From JAAXZI01 sp045863575 (GTDB lineage: Bacteria > Planctomycetota > Phycisphaerae > UBA1845 > PWPN01): a DNA stretch of 64,000 bases. Below, piece after piece: positions 1-9,700 of this stretch. The notes beneath the pieces are model-generated. The model was not told where the DNA came from and ran no database searches. It saw only the letters and a list, made by a program, of their open reading frames with translations. The first letter of the stretch is position 1. Every line of letters starts with the position of its first letter. The stretch lies in assembly GCA_045863575.1 (NCBI GenBank), contig BTUC01000001.1, positions 3,693 through 67,692 of the forward strand. Reading direction: 5' to 3'. Both the position numbers and the translations under genes were made by a program.

Positions 1-733
1 GGACCAGCAGCAGACTCTGCGGCATCATGCCGCGCAGCCGTACGGCGGTATCCTTATCCCGGGCGGCCACGACCGCTCCGACACAACTGTAGCCGCTGGA
101 ACCGACCAGGTCCTCCTCGCGAGCCCAGCCGGCCACGACCTGGGCAATGTGCTCGGCCACGGTCAGCCCCCCCTCGAGCTTGGCGTTCTGGATCTGATCG
201 GCCGATTCGTTGCTCGTCCGCACGAGGACGAAGACGCCCTTCCCCTCGGTGCGGGCCACGTCGATGAACGGCTTCACGCCATCGAGCCCGAAATAAGGGG
301 AGACCGTGACGGCGTCCGGACTGGACAGCTCGAGATCGGAGAAACTGGGCTTGGCCAAGGCGGCCTGGGCGTATAACTCGGCGGTAGAACCGATGTCGCC
401 GCGCTTGGAGTCGCCGATCACCATCAGGTCGGCGCTGTCCGCCTCCTCGATCAGTTCGTAGTAACCCTCGACACCCTCCGAGTAGTAGCGCTCAAAAAAA
501 GCGCTGTTGATCTTGACCATCGGCACGTAGGGGGCCACCAGCCGGATCACGCGACGGCAGAACTCCAGGACAGCATCCAGAGCAGCCTCGGAGTCCTCCG
601 CATCGTTCAGGTCCCGGTGCTCGGCGATTTCCGCCGGCAGGCGGTCGTAGAGGGGGTCAATACCCACGCACGTGGGGCTTTTTTTGGCTTTGATCCTGGC
701 CAGGAGTTCATCGGCAAAGTGCTGCTGGGGCAC
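1..733 (-). CDS. pyrF: Orotidine 5'-phosphate decarboxylase, type 2 (3' end outside window)
   Basis: The product decarboxylates OMP to UMP, the last step of de novo pyrimidine synthesis in the cytosol. Reading the minus strand gives an N-terminus with CVGIDP, then MVKINSAFFERY, the catalytic DSKRGDIGSTA stretch (Asp-Lys-Asp), SPYFGLDGVKPFI and RTSNESADQIQ. These are the landmarks of the longer type 2 PyrF family of about 270-310 residues. I chose the GTG at 733 because AAAGGGAG lies just upstream and the protein then begins MPQQHFADELLARIK. About 244 codons are visible and the C-terminal part, with the phosphate-binding end, lies beyond position 1. It is divergent from rsgA, with about 180 bp between the two starts. 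The family assignment is firm; only the GTG start is open to doubt. Confidence 0.93.
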   Translation of the reverse strand, partial: MPQQHFADELLARIKAKKSPTCVGIDPLYDRLPAEIAEHRDLNDAEDSEAALDAVLEFCRRVIRLVAPYVPMVKINSAFFERYYSEGVEGYYELIEEADSADLMVIGDSKRGDIGSTAELYAQAALAKPSFSDLELSSPDAVTVSPYFGLDGVKPFIDVARTEGKGVFVLVRTSNESADQIQNAKLEGGLTVAEHIAQVVAGWAREEDLVGSSGYSCVGAVVAARDKDTAVRLRGMMPQSLLLV

Positions 734-912
734 GGGTTCTCCCTTTCATCTGGCTGTTTCGTAGCGAATGCATCTCGCGTCAATGCTTGATTTTCCGAAG
801 TGTAGCCAGCCCCTTTGGCCCCTGCAAGGCCGGTCGAGAAAAATCGAGCACCTGCACGGTGCTTATCCATTGGCCTGAGCCGTACAATGTGAGCCAGCGA
901 TGGAGAACGGTC

Positions 913-2433
913 ATGGCCGGCAGGCCTAAAAAACGCAAACGCGGCCTGAAGCGCGTCGAGTTTCGACCCAACCGTCAACAACCCGGACGACGGAAGCGGT
1001 TCGTCATGCCCGAGCACGACGACAAGACCGCTGATCTGCCCTCGGGGGAATCTGTCCGTGCCAAGGGGGATCTCTCACGCAAACGGACGGTGCTGGACCG
1101 CGATGTCGAGCCGGACGACAGCCTGCGTCTGCGCGGGACGGCGGTGTCCGTATTGGGCCAGTACGTGGAGGTGGACGACGGCACCCGCATTCACCTCTGC
1201 ACCATCCGCCGCATTCTCCGAACACGGTTGATCGAGGAGCGCAGCCCCGTCGTCGTCGGCGACGAGGTCATCTTCTCCCCCATCCGGGCCTCCCTCAGAG
1301 CCCCGAGCGCCAGCGAGGGGGTTGGCGACCGAGGAGCAACGATGGGAGAAGGTGCCTACAGGAAGGCAACGGGAGAAACGCAAAGCCCGGTGCCTGCCAA
1401 GCCCCCACCCCAGCCCTCCCCCGGAGTACCGGGGGAGGGAGACGGAGCCCCGAGCGCCAGCGAGGAGGCCACCCTCCGCGCCCCGCGCGCCAGCGAGGGG
1501 GAGCCCGCCCGAGGGGACGCCTCATTCGAACCGCCCGCGAGCAAGCAGGCATCGCCCGCCCCCGACCCGCAGACCTCGCCCGTCTTTGAGCCCCCCACCC
1601 GTGACCGGGTAAGCACCCGCGAACCTGCGGTCGGACGTTCGCGAACCTCCGGTGACTCCGGTGACCTCGTCATCGAAGGGGTCATCCAGGAAGTACTCCC
1701 GCGGCGCACCGTGCTCAAGCGAAGCGATGGACGTCGCACCCACGTCATCGCCGCCAACGTCGAGCAGGCCGTCATCGTCTCGTCGGTGCGCGAGCCGATG
1801 ATCAAGCCGCATCTCATCGACCGCTACCTGGTGGCGGCCCACGCCGGAGGTCTACGCGGCATTATCTGCATCAACAAAGTCGATCTCGATGAGTACGACG
1901 AGGCCGGCGAGATCGCCGAACGCTACGGCCGTCTGGGCTACCAGGTACTGGCCACCAGCACGCAAACCGGCCAGGGCATCGAAGAACTGAAGGCCGCCCT
2001 CGCCGGGCGCGTGACCATCGTCTCCGGGCAGAGCGGCGTCGGAAAAAGTTCGCTGCTCAACGCGGTTCACCCGGCCTGGAGGCTCAAGACCGCGGAAGTC
2101 TCCGACGCCACAGAAAAGGGCCGGCACACGACGACCACGTCCGTCTGGCTCAAGCTGAACAGCGGCGGTGCGGTGGTGGACACACCCGGCATTCGCGCGC
2201 TGGACGTGGCCATGGTGCCGCTGGCCGAGCTGGAGATGCACTTCGTGGAGTTCGACGAGGTCGCGAAGAAGTGCCGGTTCCCCAACTGCGCCCACATCCA
2301 AGAGACCGGCTGCGCGGTAAAGACGGCCGTCGAGGCCGGCGAAATCGATCCCTCGCGCTATGAGAGTTATCTGCAACTCTTCATGGAGCTCAGCGAAGTC
2401 CAACTCCGCCAGCGCGGCATCCTCTCGGACTGA
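913..2433 (+). CDS. rsgA: Ribosome small-subunit biogenesis GTPase RsgA with large insert in the OB domain
   Basis: RsgA is a circularly permuted GTPase that checks late 30S assembly. The order seen is OB-fold (about residues 65-128 resuming near 250), NKVD (G4), GQSGVGKSS (G1), DTPG (G3), then the zinc motif C-x5-C-x-H with GCAV near the end. All catalytic and zinc residues are present, so the protein looks functional. The start at 913 (MAGRPKKRKRGLKR) has GGAGA about six bases upstream; the longer reading from 787 lacks support. With 506 residues it is well above the usual 290-360. The excess is about 120 residues of Pro/Ser/Arg/Ala-rich sequence between OB-fold strands (about 1288-1662), and it is built from repeats that recur between genes elsewhere in the window. 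The basic N-terminus is typical of planctomycete and other long RsgA forms. Confidence 0.93.
   Translation: MAGRPKKRKRGLKRVEFRPNRQQPGRRKRFVMPEHDDKTADLPSGESVRAKGDLSRKRTVLDRDVEPDDSLRLRGTAVSVLGQYVEVDDGTRIHLCTIRRILRTRLIEERSPVVVGDEVIFSPIRASLRAPSASEGVGDRGATMGEGAYRKATGETQSPVPAKPPPQPSPGVPGEGDGAPSASEEATLRAPRASEGEPARGDASFEPPASKQASPAPDPQTSPVFEPPTRDRVSTREPAVGRSRTSGDSGDLVIEGVIQEVLPRRTVLKRSDGRRTHVIAANVEQAVIVSSVREPMIKPHLIDRYLVAAHAGGLRGIICINKVDLDEYDEAGEIAERYGRLGYQVLATSTQTGQGIEELKAALAGRVTIVSGQSGVGKSSLLNAVHPAWRLKTAEVSDATEKGRHTTTTSVWLKLNSGGAVVDTPGIRALDVAMVPLAELEMHFVEFDEVAKKCRFPNCAHIQETGCAVKTAVEAGEIDPSRYESYLQLFMELSEVQLRQRGILSD
1288..1662 (+). repeat. Repeat-derived in-frame insert within rsgA
   Basis: This block interrupts the OB-fold between VVVGDEVIFSPI and VIEGVIQEVLPRR, which are adjacent in ordinary RsgA. 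It has three copies of a unit near AGCCCCGAGCGCCAGCGAGG (about 1299-1320, 1446-1465, 1478-1500), read as APSASEG or APRASEG. It also holds a 43-bp element at 1398-1440 centred on the palindrome CCCCCGGAGTACCGGGGG, which recurs at 49331-49372 (inverted) and 56528-56571. The frame stays open across the whole block. I infer invasion of a coding gene by a dispersed element. The exact borders are estimated from where family-like sequence stops and restarts. Confidence 0.85.
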
Positions 2434-2482
2434 CCGCCACTTCCGTTTCGGCACCCATGTCGTAGCGGCCGGCGTGCCTGCC

Positions 2483-2654
2483 GGCCGTTGGCTAAAAGAC
2501 GGCTGATTTCTCTGGAGGCCGTTGGTTAGAAGACGCCCGACTTCTCTCTCGGCCGGTGATTAAGAGACGGCCGACGTCTCTCTCGGCCGTTGATTAAAGG
2601 ACGCCCGACGTCTCTCTCGGCCGTTCATTAGAGAAGGCGGCCGACGTCGGTCTC
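2483..2654. repeat. 34-bp tandem repeat, four full copies plus partial ends
   Basis: Units start at 2498, 2532, 2566 and 2600, each 34 bp, with a shared core close to GACGTCTCTCTCGGCCG and an ATTAA-like end. Partial copies lie at 2483-2497 and from 2634. The array sits between the converging 3' ends of rsgA and the antiporter gene. A G/C-rich palindrome (about 2655-2685, C-run, TTTTGAA, G-run) follows and resembles the element beside the assembly gap at 56450-56480. No gene is visible in 2434-2774. Confidence 0.85.
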
Positions 2655-2685
2655 CCCCCCTTTTGAAGGGGGGGCAGGGGGGGTA
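2655..2685. repeat. Dispersed palindrome with C-run, TTTTGAA, G-run
   Basis: CCCCCCCTTTTGAAGGGGGGG is a near-perfect palindrome that could fold in either strand and could end transcription of the converging genes. A close relative lies at about 56450-56480 with TTTGAAA at its centre. A looser relative may be present near 45395-45440. Confidence 0.65.
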
Positions 2686-2774
2686 TGGGATACCACGGAT
2701 GATCCATGCGCCGAACGGCCGGCAGGGACGCCGGCCGCTGCATAGGATCAAGCAGTTGCCAGATGGAGTGGCAC

Positions 2775-4343
2775 CTACAGCAGGAACACCAGCGTCACCA
2801 GGATGAACAGGGGGATGAGGATCCCCACGCTGTAGATCATGTACCCGAAGAAGCTCGGCATCTTCACGCCGGCCTGCTCGGCGATGCTCTTGACCATGAA
2901 GTTGGGGCCGTTGCCGATGTAGGTGTTCGCGCCCATGAACACGGCGCCCAGCGAGATGGCCACCAGCAGTGCCTCGCTGATGAAGTTCCCGTCGGTGAGT
3001 TGGATGATGCCCGGTCCGGGGGCGGTGGTCATCGAATTCGCGGTCGTGAAGAACACCACATAGGTCGGGGCATTGTCCAGGAAGCTCGACAGTGCACCGG
3101 TGGCCCAGAAGAACTGCCACGGTTTCTCGAGGCCCAGCTTGGGGCCTTCGATGTGCAGGATTTCGATCGGCGCCTGCATGGTGATGAAGATGCCCACGAA
3201 CAGCACGGCCACCTCGGTGATCGCAAAGAAATCGAACTGGTTCTGTTGGCGAATGATTGGAGACGTCGTGAACCAGGCCACGGCCACGAAGCCCAGCATG
3301 ACGGCCTCGCGGAAGAAGTAATCCGGAACCTGCCAGGAAGTACCCGGGAAGGGCTTGCCCGGCACGATCATCGCGACCGCCAGCACCACGCCCAGCAGCC
3401 ACACGAAATTGAGCGTGCCCCGGATCCGCAACGGCTCGATCAGGGTTTCGTCGAGCATGCGGTCCAGCGGCGGCTCCTTCTTGTGCATCCGCTTGTCCCA
3501 CAGGTAGTAAACCAGCAGCAGGACGCCGGTCATCACTGCCCACTCGATGACCAGACGGAAAGTCCACAGAAACGGAACGCCCTTCAGATAGCCCAGGAAG
3601 AGCGGCGGATCACCGATAGGCAGCAGGCAGCCACCGATATTGCTGACCAGGAAAATGAAGAAAATCACCGTGTGCTTCACGTGTTCGCGCTCGCGATTCG
3701 TCTGCAACAGGGGCCGGATCAGCAGCATCGACGCACCGGTGGTGCCCACAAAACTGGCGATGGCCGCCCCAATGCCCAGGAAGGCCGTATTCACCGCCGG
3801 GGTCGCCTGCACGTCACCCCGAAGCTGAATCCCCCCGCACACGGTGTACAGACAGAACAGCAGTACGATGAACGGGATGTATTCATCCAGCAGCGCGTGC
3901 TTGAGCACGGTCTGAACCGTCTCCACGCCCGGAGCGGTCACATGCTCCCCGTGGGCCACTCCCGTGCCGCGCATGAAGTAATAGCTCACCGTAATCAACG
4001 CGAGGACGGCGGCGACGATCAGCTTGTTGCGATTGTGATGCCACCAGTGCTCCGTCTTGTGGATCAGCGGGAGAAAGGCGATGGCCAACAGAATGGCGGC
4101 GAACGGCAGGGCCGCCACCAGCGAGGGAGCCGCGTGTACCGCGTGCCCGCCGGTCTGGGCGTCATGCCCGTCGGCAGGGTGCTCCGGATCCGGATGCTCC
4201 GCAGCCACTTCCTCCGCCGGCGCTGGCCGTGTGGCGGGGACATCCTGCCCCCAAGCCGGAACCGGACCAGCCAGGACCGAGATCACCAGAAGGCAAAGCG
4301 CTCCCGACGCAGTGAATCGAATGGTATTCATGGGGGAATTCAT
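2775..4343 (-). CDS. NhaD-type sodium:proton antiporter (ArsB/NhaD superfamily)
   Basis: This is an integral membrane protein of about 522 residues with many hydrophobic segments, predicted to exchange Na+ for H+ across the cytoplasmic membrane. The segment SSFLDNAPTYVVFF is the hallmark Asn/Asp-containing motif of the NhaD group, and GNGPNF and GDPPLFLGYL fit the same superfamily. I start at the ATG at 4343 (MNSPMNTIRF), which gives a signal-like hydrophobic stretch ending near AWGQ. The 35 upstream codons of the longer ORF look non-coding. A second ATG at 4331 is possible. Unusual for the family is the His/Asp/Glu-rich segment before the first core helix (about residues 35-65, with EHPDPEHPADGHD), which may bind metal or serve as a spacer. 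The ion specificity is inferred from the family only. Confidence 0.82.
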   Translation of the reverse strand: MNSPMNTIRFTASGALCLLVISVLAGPVPAWGQDVPATRPAPAEEVAAEHPDPEHPADGHDAQTGGHAVHAAPSLVAALPFAAILLAIAFLPLIHKTEHWWHHNRNKLIVAAVLALITVSYYFMRGTGVAHGEHVTAPGVETVQTVLKHALLDEYIPFIVLLFCLYTVCGGIQLRGDVQATPAVNTAFLGIGAAIASFVGTTGASMLLIRPLLQTNREREHVKHTVIFFIFLVSNIGGCLLPIGDPPLFLGYLKGVPFLWTFRLVIEWAVMTGVLLLVYYLWDKRMHKKEPPLDRMLDETLIEPLRIRGTLNFVWLLGVVLAVAMIVPGKPFPGTSWQVPDYFFREAVMLGFVAVAWFTTSPIIRQQNQFDFFAITEVAVLFVGIFITMQAPIEILHIEGPKLGLEKPWQFFWATGALSSFLDNAPTYVVFFTTANSMTTAPGPGIIQLTDGNFISEALLVAISLGAVFMGANTYIGNGPNFMVKSIAEQAGVKMPSFFGYMIYSVGILIPLFILVTLVFLL

Positions 4344-4565
4344 CGGCAAAATCAGTTCCAGGCGAAAGCTCGGCGCTTCGTGCGTTTCGGAGGGACTCAA
4401 CTCCTGAGCGACCGGGCGCTCGTCGGCCCGGTGGGCCGGAACCACCAAGACACTGCCAAGACCGGACAGACAGTTTCCTCCCGGCCGACGCAGCAGTAGA
4501 ATCCTATCCCATCGGGCGTTATCCTGCGATAAGGTGAATGCCCGCCCCCGGAGTCACAGAATCGC

Positions 4566-5111
4566 ATGTTTTTCTCATCCTGGCTTACGCAGTCGATCCA
4601 CGGGCGACGGAAGCTCGCCATCGCAGGCTTGTTAAGCTGGATATTCTGCGCCGGCTGCGGACAAGCGGACGTGGCCGCAAACAATCAGTACTCACGCGAC
4701 AGACTTGATGCCATGCAGACCGCCCGAATCACTGTGGATGGCCAAACGTTCGAGGTCTGGCTGGCCACCAACCGGCAACAGCGGGAAAAGGGCTTGATGG
4801 AGGTCACGGAAGAGCAATTGGCGCCCGTTTCAAACAGCGTGTACCGGGGGATGCTTTTCGTCTTCCCGGATGAGCAGGACCTGGCCTTCTGGATGTTGAA
4901 TACCATCACCCCGCTCGATATCGCCTACATCAACGGAGCGGGCCGCATCGTCCGGACCTACACCATGGCGCCCCTGGAGACGCGTCTCTACCATTCCGTC
5001 GAGCCGGCCCGATTCGCCCTCGAGGTGCGGGCGGGGCTGTTCGAGCAACTCGGCATTGCCGCAGGCGACCAGGTCGATATCGATTCCTCGCTCGCCGATT
5101 CGGCACAATAA
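4566..5111 (+). CDS. DUF192 family lipoprotein
   Basis: This is a 181-residue predicted lipoprotein. A hydrophobic signal (LAIAGLLSWIFCAGC) carries a lipobox ending CAGC at about residue 31. The rest matches the DUF192 fold: VWLATNRQQREKGLM near the start, GMLFVFPDEQDLAFWM in the middle, TPLDIAYINGAGRIV, and a closing ALEVRAGLFEQLGIAAGD. No enzymatic activity is established for DUF192, so I give no function beyond envelope location. It stands alone, divergent from the antiporter with about 220 bp between. The ribosome-binding site is weak (GGAG some distance upstream), so an in-frame alternative start cannot be excluded. Confidence 0.85.
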   Translation: MFFSSWLTQSIHGRRKLAIAGLLSWIFCAGCGQADVAANNQYSRDRLDAMQTARITVDGQTFEVWLATNRQQREKGLMEVTEEQLAPVSNSVYRGMLFVFPDEQDLAFWMLNTITPLDIAYINGAGRIVRTYTMAPLETRLYHSVEPARFALEVRAGLFEQLGIAAGDQVDIDSSLADSAQ

Positions 5112-5356
5112 CCGTCATCGGGACCACAACCGCCCCCTTAGACCAGGCCAAAATCAACATAACCTAATAATATGTATTAACTTACAGACATTTCTCGCAC
5201 ATACTAGGAGAGGCTTGCATCAAGGTTCAGAGCGATCAGCCACCTGGGTCTCCATAGTCTCCTGAACTCACGGGCCCCCCTAGCCGATCATGGCCTTGGG
5301 CTCAGCGTTTTCTGGCCTCCTGGAGAACGACCCTGTCGCAGCTATCCCCAGAACTG
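5112..5356. other. Intergenic stretch with a small AT-rich segment
   Basis: Nothing clearly coding is seen. About 5155-5205 is noticeably AT-rich for this genome (TAATAATATGTATTAA) and ends with TACTAGGAG, so it is the most likely place for the phosphatase promoter. No convincing -35 and -10 pair at normal spacing can be fixed. Confidence 0.35.
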
Positions 5357-6568
5357 ATGACTGCCCAGGCTTCGAAACCGCTGAGGCTTCTCATCGTCAG
5401 CGAAACCGGGCAATGGCCCTTCGCGCTTCGTGAGCTGGTTGACGCACACGGCATACGGGTTGTGCAGGCGCGCGACTGCCGCCAGGCCAGCGATCCTGCG
5501 CTGCTCTCCGCCGTCGACGCCGTGATTCTGTGCGATGCACCGAGCAGCGGACACGCGGACGGCTGGCGTGGCGAATTCGAGCTTCTGGCGGATGCCCTGA
5601 CCTCTCATCGACTCAGTGGGATCGTCCTGTCGCCGGGCACAACCGGGGTGGTGCCCGGCGAAGGCGATGCCCTGGTCAGCGTCGCCGGCGACGTCAGCGC
5701 CGCTGAGCTGTGGGGGCGTGTGGCGACTATCCGTCAGTATCGGCCCCTGCTCATGCAGATGGAAGAGCAGGTCTCCGTCATGCAGCGGCTGGGGAAGAAG
5801 CTCAACCAGCATTTCGTCGAGGTGGATCAGGAACTCCGCCTCGCCAGCCGACTGCAACGCGATTTCCTGCCCAAGTGCTTTCCGGAGGTTGGGGACATCC
5901 GCTTCGCGGCGCTGTTTCGGCCCGCGACATGGGTCTCCGGGGATGTGTACGACGTGCGGCGGCTGGATGAGACGCACGTCAACTTTTATCTGGCTGATGC
6001 CGTCGGGCACGGCGTCGCGGCCGGCCTGCTGACCATGTTCATCAAGCAGGCCATGGTCGGCAAGCAAATCCAGGAATCCAGCTACTCGATTATTCCCCCG
6101 GGAGAGGTTCTCGCCGGGCTGAACAGCGCCCTGGTGAACCAGGAGCTGCCCAATTACCAGTTCGTCACCGCATGCTACGCGGTCATCGACACCGCCACCG
6201 GCGAACTCACCTTCGCCCGCGGCGGCCATCCCCATCCGATCCACGTGAGCGCCAACGGCTCCTGTAACGAAGCCCGCACGATCGGCGGCCTGCTCGGGGT
6301 CTTCTCTGAAGAGGACTTTCCGGGCCTGACGCTAGCCTTAAACCCGGGCGAGAAGTTCATCATCTACAGCGACGGGCTGGAAGACGCGCTCATCTGCAAG
6401 CGCGAGCGCACCAACGGCCAGGTGGACTTTACCGATGAGTTCAAGCAGGCCGTCCACCTCCCCGCCCAGGAGCTCGTCAACGCCCTCACCGCCCTGCTGG
6501 ACCGCTCTGAAGGCAGCATTGAGCCGCGCGACGACGAAACGTGCCTGGTGGTGGAACGCCTGTCGTGA
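5357..6568 (+). CDS. SpoIIE/RsbU-type PP2C serine phosphatase with degenerate receiver-like N-terminus
   Basis: The protein has 403 residues. Residues about 10-120 resemble a receiver fold (LRLLIVSETG, DAVILCDAP), but the acidic pair at the end of strand 1 is missing, so phosphorylation is doubtful. A short coiled segment follows (MEEQVSVMQRLGKKLNQHFVEVDQELRLASRLQRDFLP), with the QRDFLP entry typical of RsbU-like phosphatases. The PP2C domain has GDVYD, ADAVGHGVAAGL, RGGHP, SDGLEDA and DDETCLVV, so the metal-binding aspartates are present. By family it would dephosphorylate an anti-anti-sigma factor or a similar partner in a partner-switching pathway. No STAS or kinase gene is beside it here. 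No strong ribosome-binding site precedes the ATG. Confidence 0.88.
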   Translation: MTAQASKPLRLLIVSETGQWPFALRELVDAHGIRVVQARDCRQASDPALLSAVDAVILCDAPSSGHADGWRGEFELLADALTSHRLSGIVLSPGTTGVVPGEGDALVSVAGDVSAAELWGRVATIRQYRPLLMQMEEQVSVMQRLGKKLNQHFVEVDQELRLASRLQRDFLPKCFPEVGDIRFAALFRPATWVSGDVYDVRRLDETHVNFYLADAVGHGVAAGLLTMFIKQAMVGKQIQESSYSIIPPGEVLAGLNSALVNQELPNYQFVTACYAVIDTATGELTFARGGHPHPIHVSANGSCNEARTIGGLLGVFSEEDFPGLTLALNPGEKFIIYSDGLEDALICKRERTNGQVDFTDEFKQAVHLPAQELVNALTALLDRSEGSIEPRDDETCLVVERLS

Positions 6569-6614
6569 CCCAGTAGAGTACTGTCAATTCTGCACCCGAG
6601 GTAAACGCCGCCGA

Positions 6615-6637
6615 AAAGCCTCCGAATGCGGAGGTTG
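6615..6637 (+). terminator. Short GC hairpin downstream of the phosphatase gene
   Basis: CCTCCG and CGGAGG pair around a four-base loop (AATG) about 50 bp after the stop codon. The stem extends by A-T and G-T pairs. There is no T-tract, so it may be a weak terminator or an mRNA end-protecting hairpin. Confidence 0.35.
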
Positions 6638-6711
6638 CCTGCATATAGGGCGGTTTCGCCTGCCCCGGATCCGGAGCCGCCCCGAACGGCCGCCACGCTT
6701 CACCGAACCTG

Positions 6712-6720
6712 TGCTACAAT
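6712..6720 (+). promoter_or_regulatory. Extended -10 promoter candidate for the 6790 gene
   Basis: TGCTACAAT is an extended -10 element (TG-N-TACAAT, five of six matches) about 65 bp upstream of the start codon. No good -35 is seen 17 bp upstream. Confidence 0.4.
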
Positions 6721-6789
6721 GCGGTCGTCGGAGATCTCGTTCGGAACCAGCGATCAGACCTCAGTCCCCTCCGCCTGGAGAGAATCGAA

Positions 6790-9700
6790 ATGCGGTACTG
6801 CGCTTCTGCCTCTGTTTTGCCGTGGGTGCTGGTCGGGCTCATGGCCGGCCCGCTCCTCGCCGCGGAGACGGTTGTCTGGCGCGATTCGCTGGACGGGCCC
6901 TATACCCCGGTGAATCCCACGCGTGACATCCACAACCCCCACTCTTTGGGCGAACCGCCCTGGTTGGCGGATACGGAGCAGAACTGCACCGGTTCGCTGC
7001 CGGCGGACTGGTATGCCGGATTTGTCCACTGGCACGGAACCAACGGCCGGCACTGGGGCCTGACCCAGGACACCTCGGTCAAGACGGAGGGCAGCGCCTC
7101 CCTGCATCTGGCCTACGCGTCGTTCGGCGCAACCACCGCGGACATCTGCGACATCTATCTCGGCCGCAAGTTCCCCACCGTGCCGGGCCAGCGCTACGTC
7201 CTGAGGTTCGACCACAAAATGGACCGCATGGGTGAGTTCTGGCCGCCGGGCGCAGGCGACGATTACGTCCCGCCGCGGGAGCAAGGCTGGTGCCAATACT
7301 CAGTGGTTCTATCCGGAAGCCTGGCGGACATGCCGGGCATCGAGGACTATCCCCCCTGCCACTACGACGAAACCACGCACACCTGGTGCGAGGGCCAGCC
7401 GGGATGCCCGTGCGAACACCCATTGACACGCTATATCTTCTACACCGACGGGCAGTGGCACACCTACGCGTACGAGTTCACGGCCACCGGCACGGAGACC
7501 GCCTTCGTCTGGGACTTCCGCAAGAACCGCGTCTACCCCGGAGATCCGGCCATCGCCCCAGGTGACGGGTACCACCTCGACAATATCGTGTTGAGCACAG
7601 TCGATGAAACCGGCAGGAATCATCTTTCGAACGGCGATTTCGAGCAGGGCCTGGAGGGCTGGACCGCCTGGACGGTCAGTGGATCTCCCGTCACCGATGC
7701 CTCCTCGGGCGCAGCCATGCTGAGCGGCTCCGGATTCAACGGAGGCCTCTACCAGCAGGTGTATACAGGTGGCGCAGGCAACGTCATCACCGTCGCCGGG
7801 AGCTGGCGCGGACTACCCGCGGAGGCCCAAAACCCCCGGGCCGAGGTGCTGGTCATCAATGCCAATCGCCTGCCCGCCGACGGCGCAGATGAGTCCGACG
7901 GCAGCAACCAGGCGTTTCTGGCGTATCGCAATGACACTTCCACCGGCTGGGATGCGCCGATGCCGGCGAGCTCAAACCTCGGAGCCCAATCCTACCGGAT
8001 TGCCTTTACGGCCGTGGGCAACTGGGCGACCATTCTCCTGAGAGCGGCCAACGACGGCAACGGGTCCAGCACCGTGTTCTTTGACGACATCATCGTCCGC
8101 TCGGTGCCGGCCCCGGCGACGTTGGACAACCTTCCGGCCGGTTTCACCAGGCGAACACTCGACCTCCCTTTCAACCACATGGTCGCCATGGGCCAGAGCC
8201 CGGTGAGCGAGGATCTGTACGTGGTACGCAATGATGGCTCTTCACCCTTGTACCGGATTGACCCGGATGCGCCCGTACTTTCGGCCGTCAAAATTGCCGA
8301 CGTCGCATCGCTGGCCGGGCTCGAGTTCCAGAACGGTGCGGAAGGCCTGACTTTCGATGCCGATGGCAACATCTACATTTCCAGCCACGAGGGCGACATC
8401 ATCAAGGGCACCTACGCCGCCGGCACCGATTCGTTCGCCTGGTCGCAGTTCCTCGACCTGCCGGAAGCGGAGGTAGGCGGCTGGCACGGCGTGAACGGTC
8501 TGGCGGTCGATCCCGCGGGCGAGTGGCTGTACATCTGCTCCGGCACGCTGAAGAACGAAACCGACTCCAACTGGTGGCAGAGCACCGGACGCGACGGACG
8601 CATCCTGCGGTGCAGCCTGTCCACCGGCCTGAGCGCGGCACAACGTTTGGCGACCGTCGACACCCATGTGCTGGGCATCCGCAACAGCTTCGATATCGTG
8701 TTTCGAGCGGACGGGGCCCTCTTCGGCCTCGACAACAGTCCGGACCCGAACATCGGCTGCGACTACGCGGATGAGTTCAACAGGATCGAGCCCGGCCGCC
8801 ACTACGGATGGCCGCACCGCTACGGCAGCGACCTGAGCGGAGCCGATAATTCCTTTCAGTGTACGGTGCCACCGACGGGCGGCGAGATGTGGGGCGAAGC
8901 GATGGCCAACCACGGTCCCGACGGACGGCCGGGCTTCGGCCAGCCGGGCTATCAGGACGGCGGCGTCTACTTCGGCGTTCATCCGCACTCTTCGCCGGAC
9001 GGACTGACCTTTTACGAGCCGCAACGCATGCGGCCTGGCGCGGTCAAATTCCCGGAGGAGTTTCACGGCCGGGCCTTTATTGCCCGATGGGGGCAGGGCG
9101 GAAATCCGAGCGTCGGCCACGACGTGCTTTCGGCCCGCCTGAGCCCGGACGATGCCAGCTACCAGTGCAACACCTTCCTGGCGGGCGCGGGGCTCTCGAA
9201 CCCCATCGACGTGCTGGCCGCCACGAACGGACGACTGTACGTGCTGGACTGGGGATCGAACCCCAGCAAGCTCCACGAGATCAGTTACCTGCCGCCCGAC
9301 GAACCGCTCATCACCCTCGATCCGAAAAGCCTTGTCCGGGACGTGTTTCTCAGCGAGAACCTGTCATCGGACTCGTTCGAGGTCACCAATGCCGGGGCCG
9401 CGGTCTTGGAGTACCAGATCAACGACGACGTTGAATGGCTGACCGTGTCGCCGCCCACCGGCACGAGCTGGGGCGCCCCCGTAGAGCATGCGATCACCTA
9501 CGACGTCGCCGGTTTGCCGGTGGGTACCTATGCCGCCGAGATCGAGGTCACCGACCCGGCCGCGGCCAACAGCCCACAGACGCTGACGGTGACGCTACAG
9601 GTGCGCACCGTCGCGCCGGACACCGATCACGACGGTGACGTGGACCAGTCCGACTATGGCTTTCTCCAGGCGTGCTACAGCGGACCGGGTATCGCGCCGG

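Noticed and set aside
2498..2633. Possible CRISPR array
   Set aside because: The 34-bp units are directly adjacent without unique spacers, and no cas gene is present.
2706..4499. Plus-strand open frame of 597 codons opposite the antiporter
   Set aside because: It is rich in His/Gln/Arg with no family motifs; the minus strand encodes a clear membrane transporter with the DNAPTY motif. The open frame is a GC-bias shadow.
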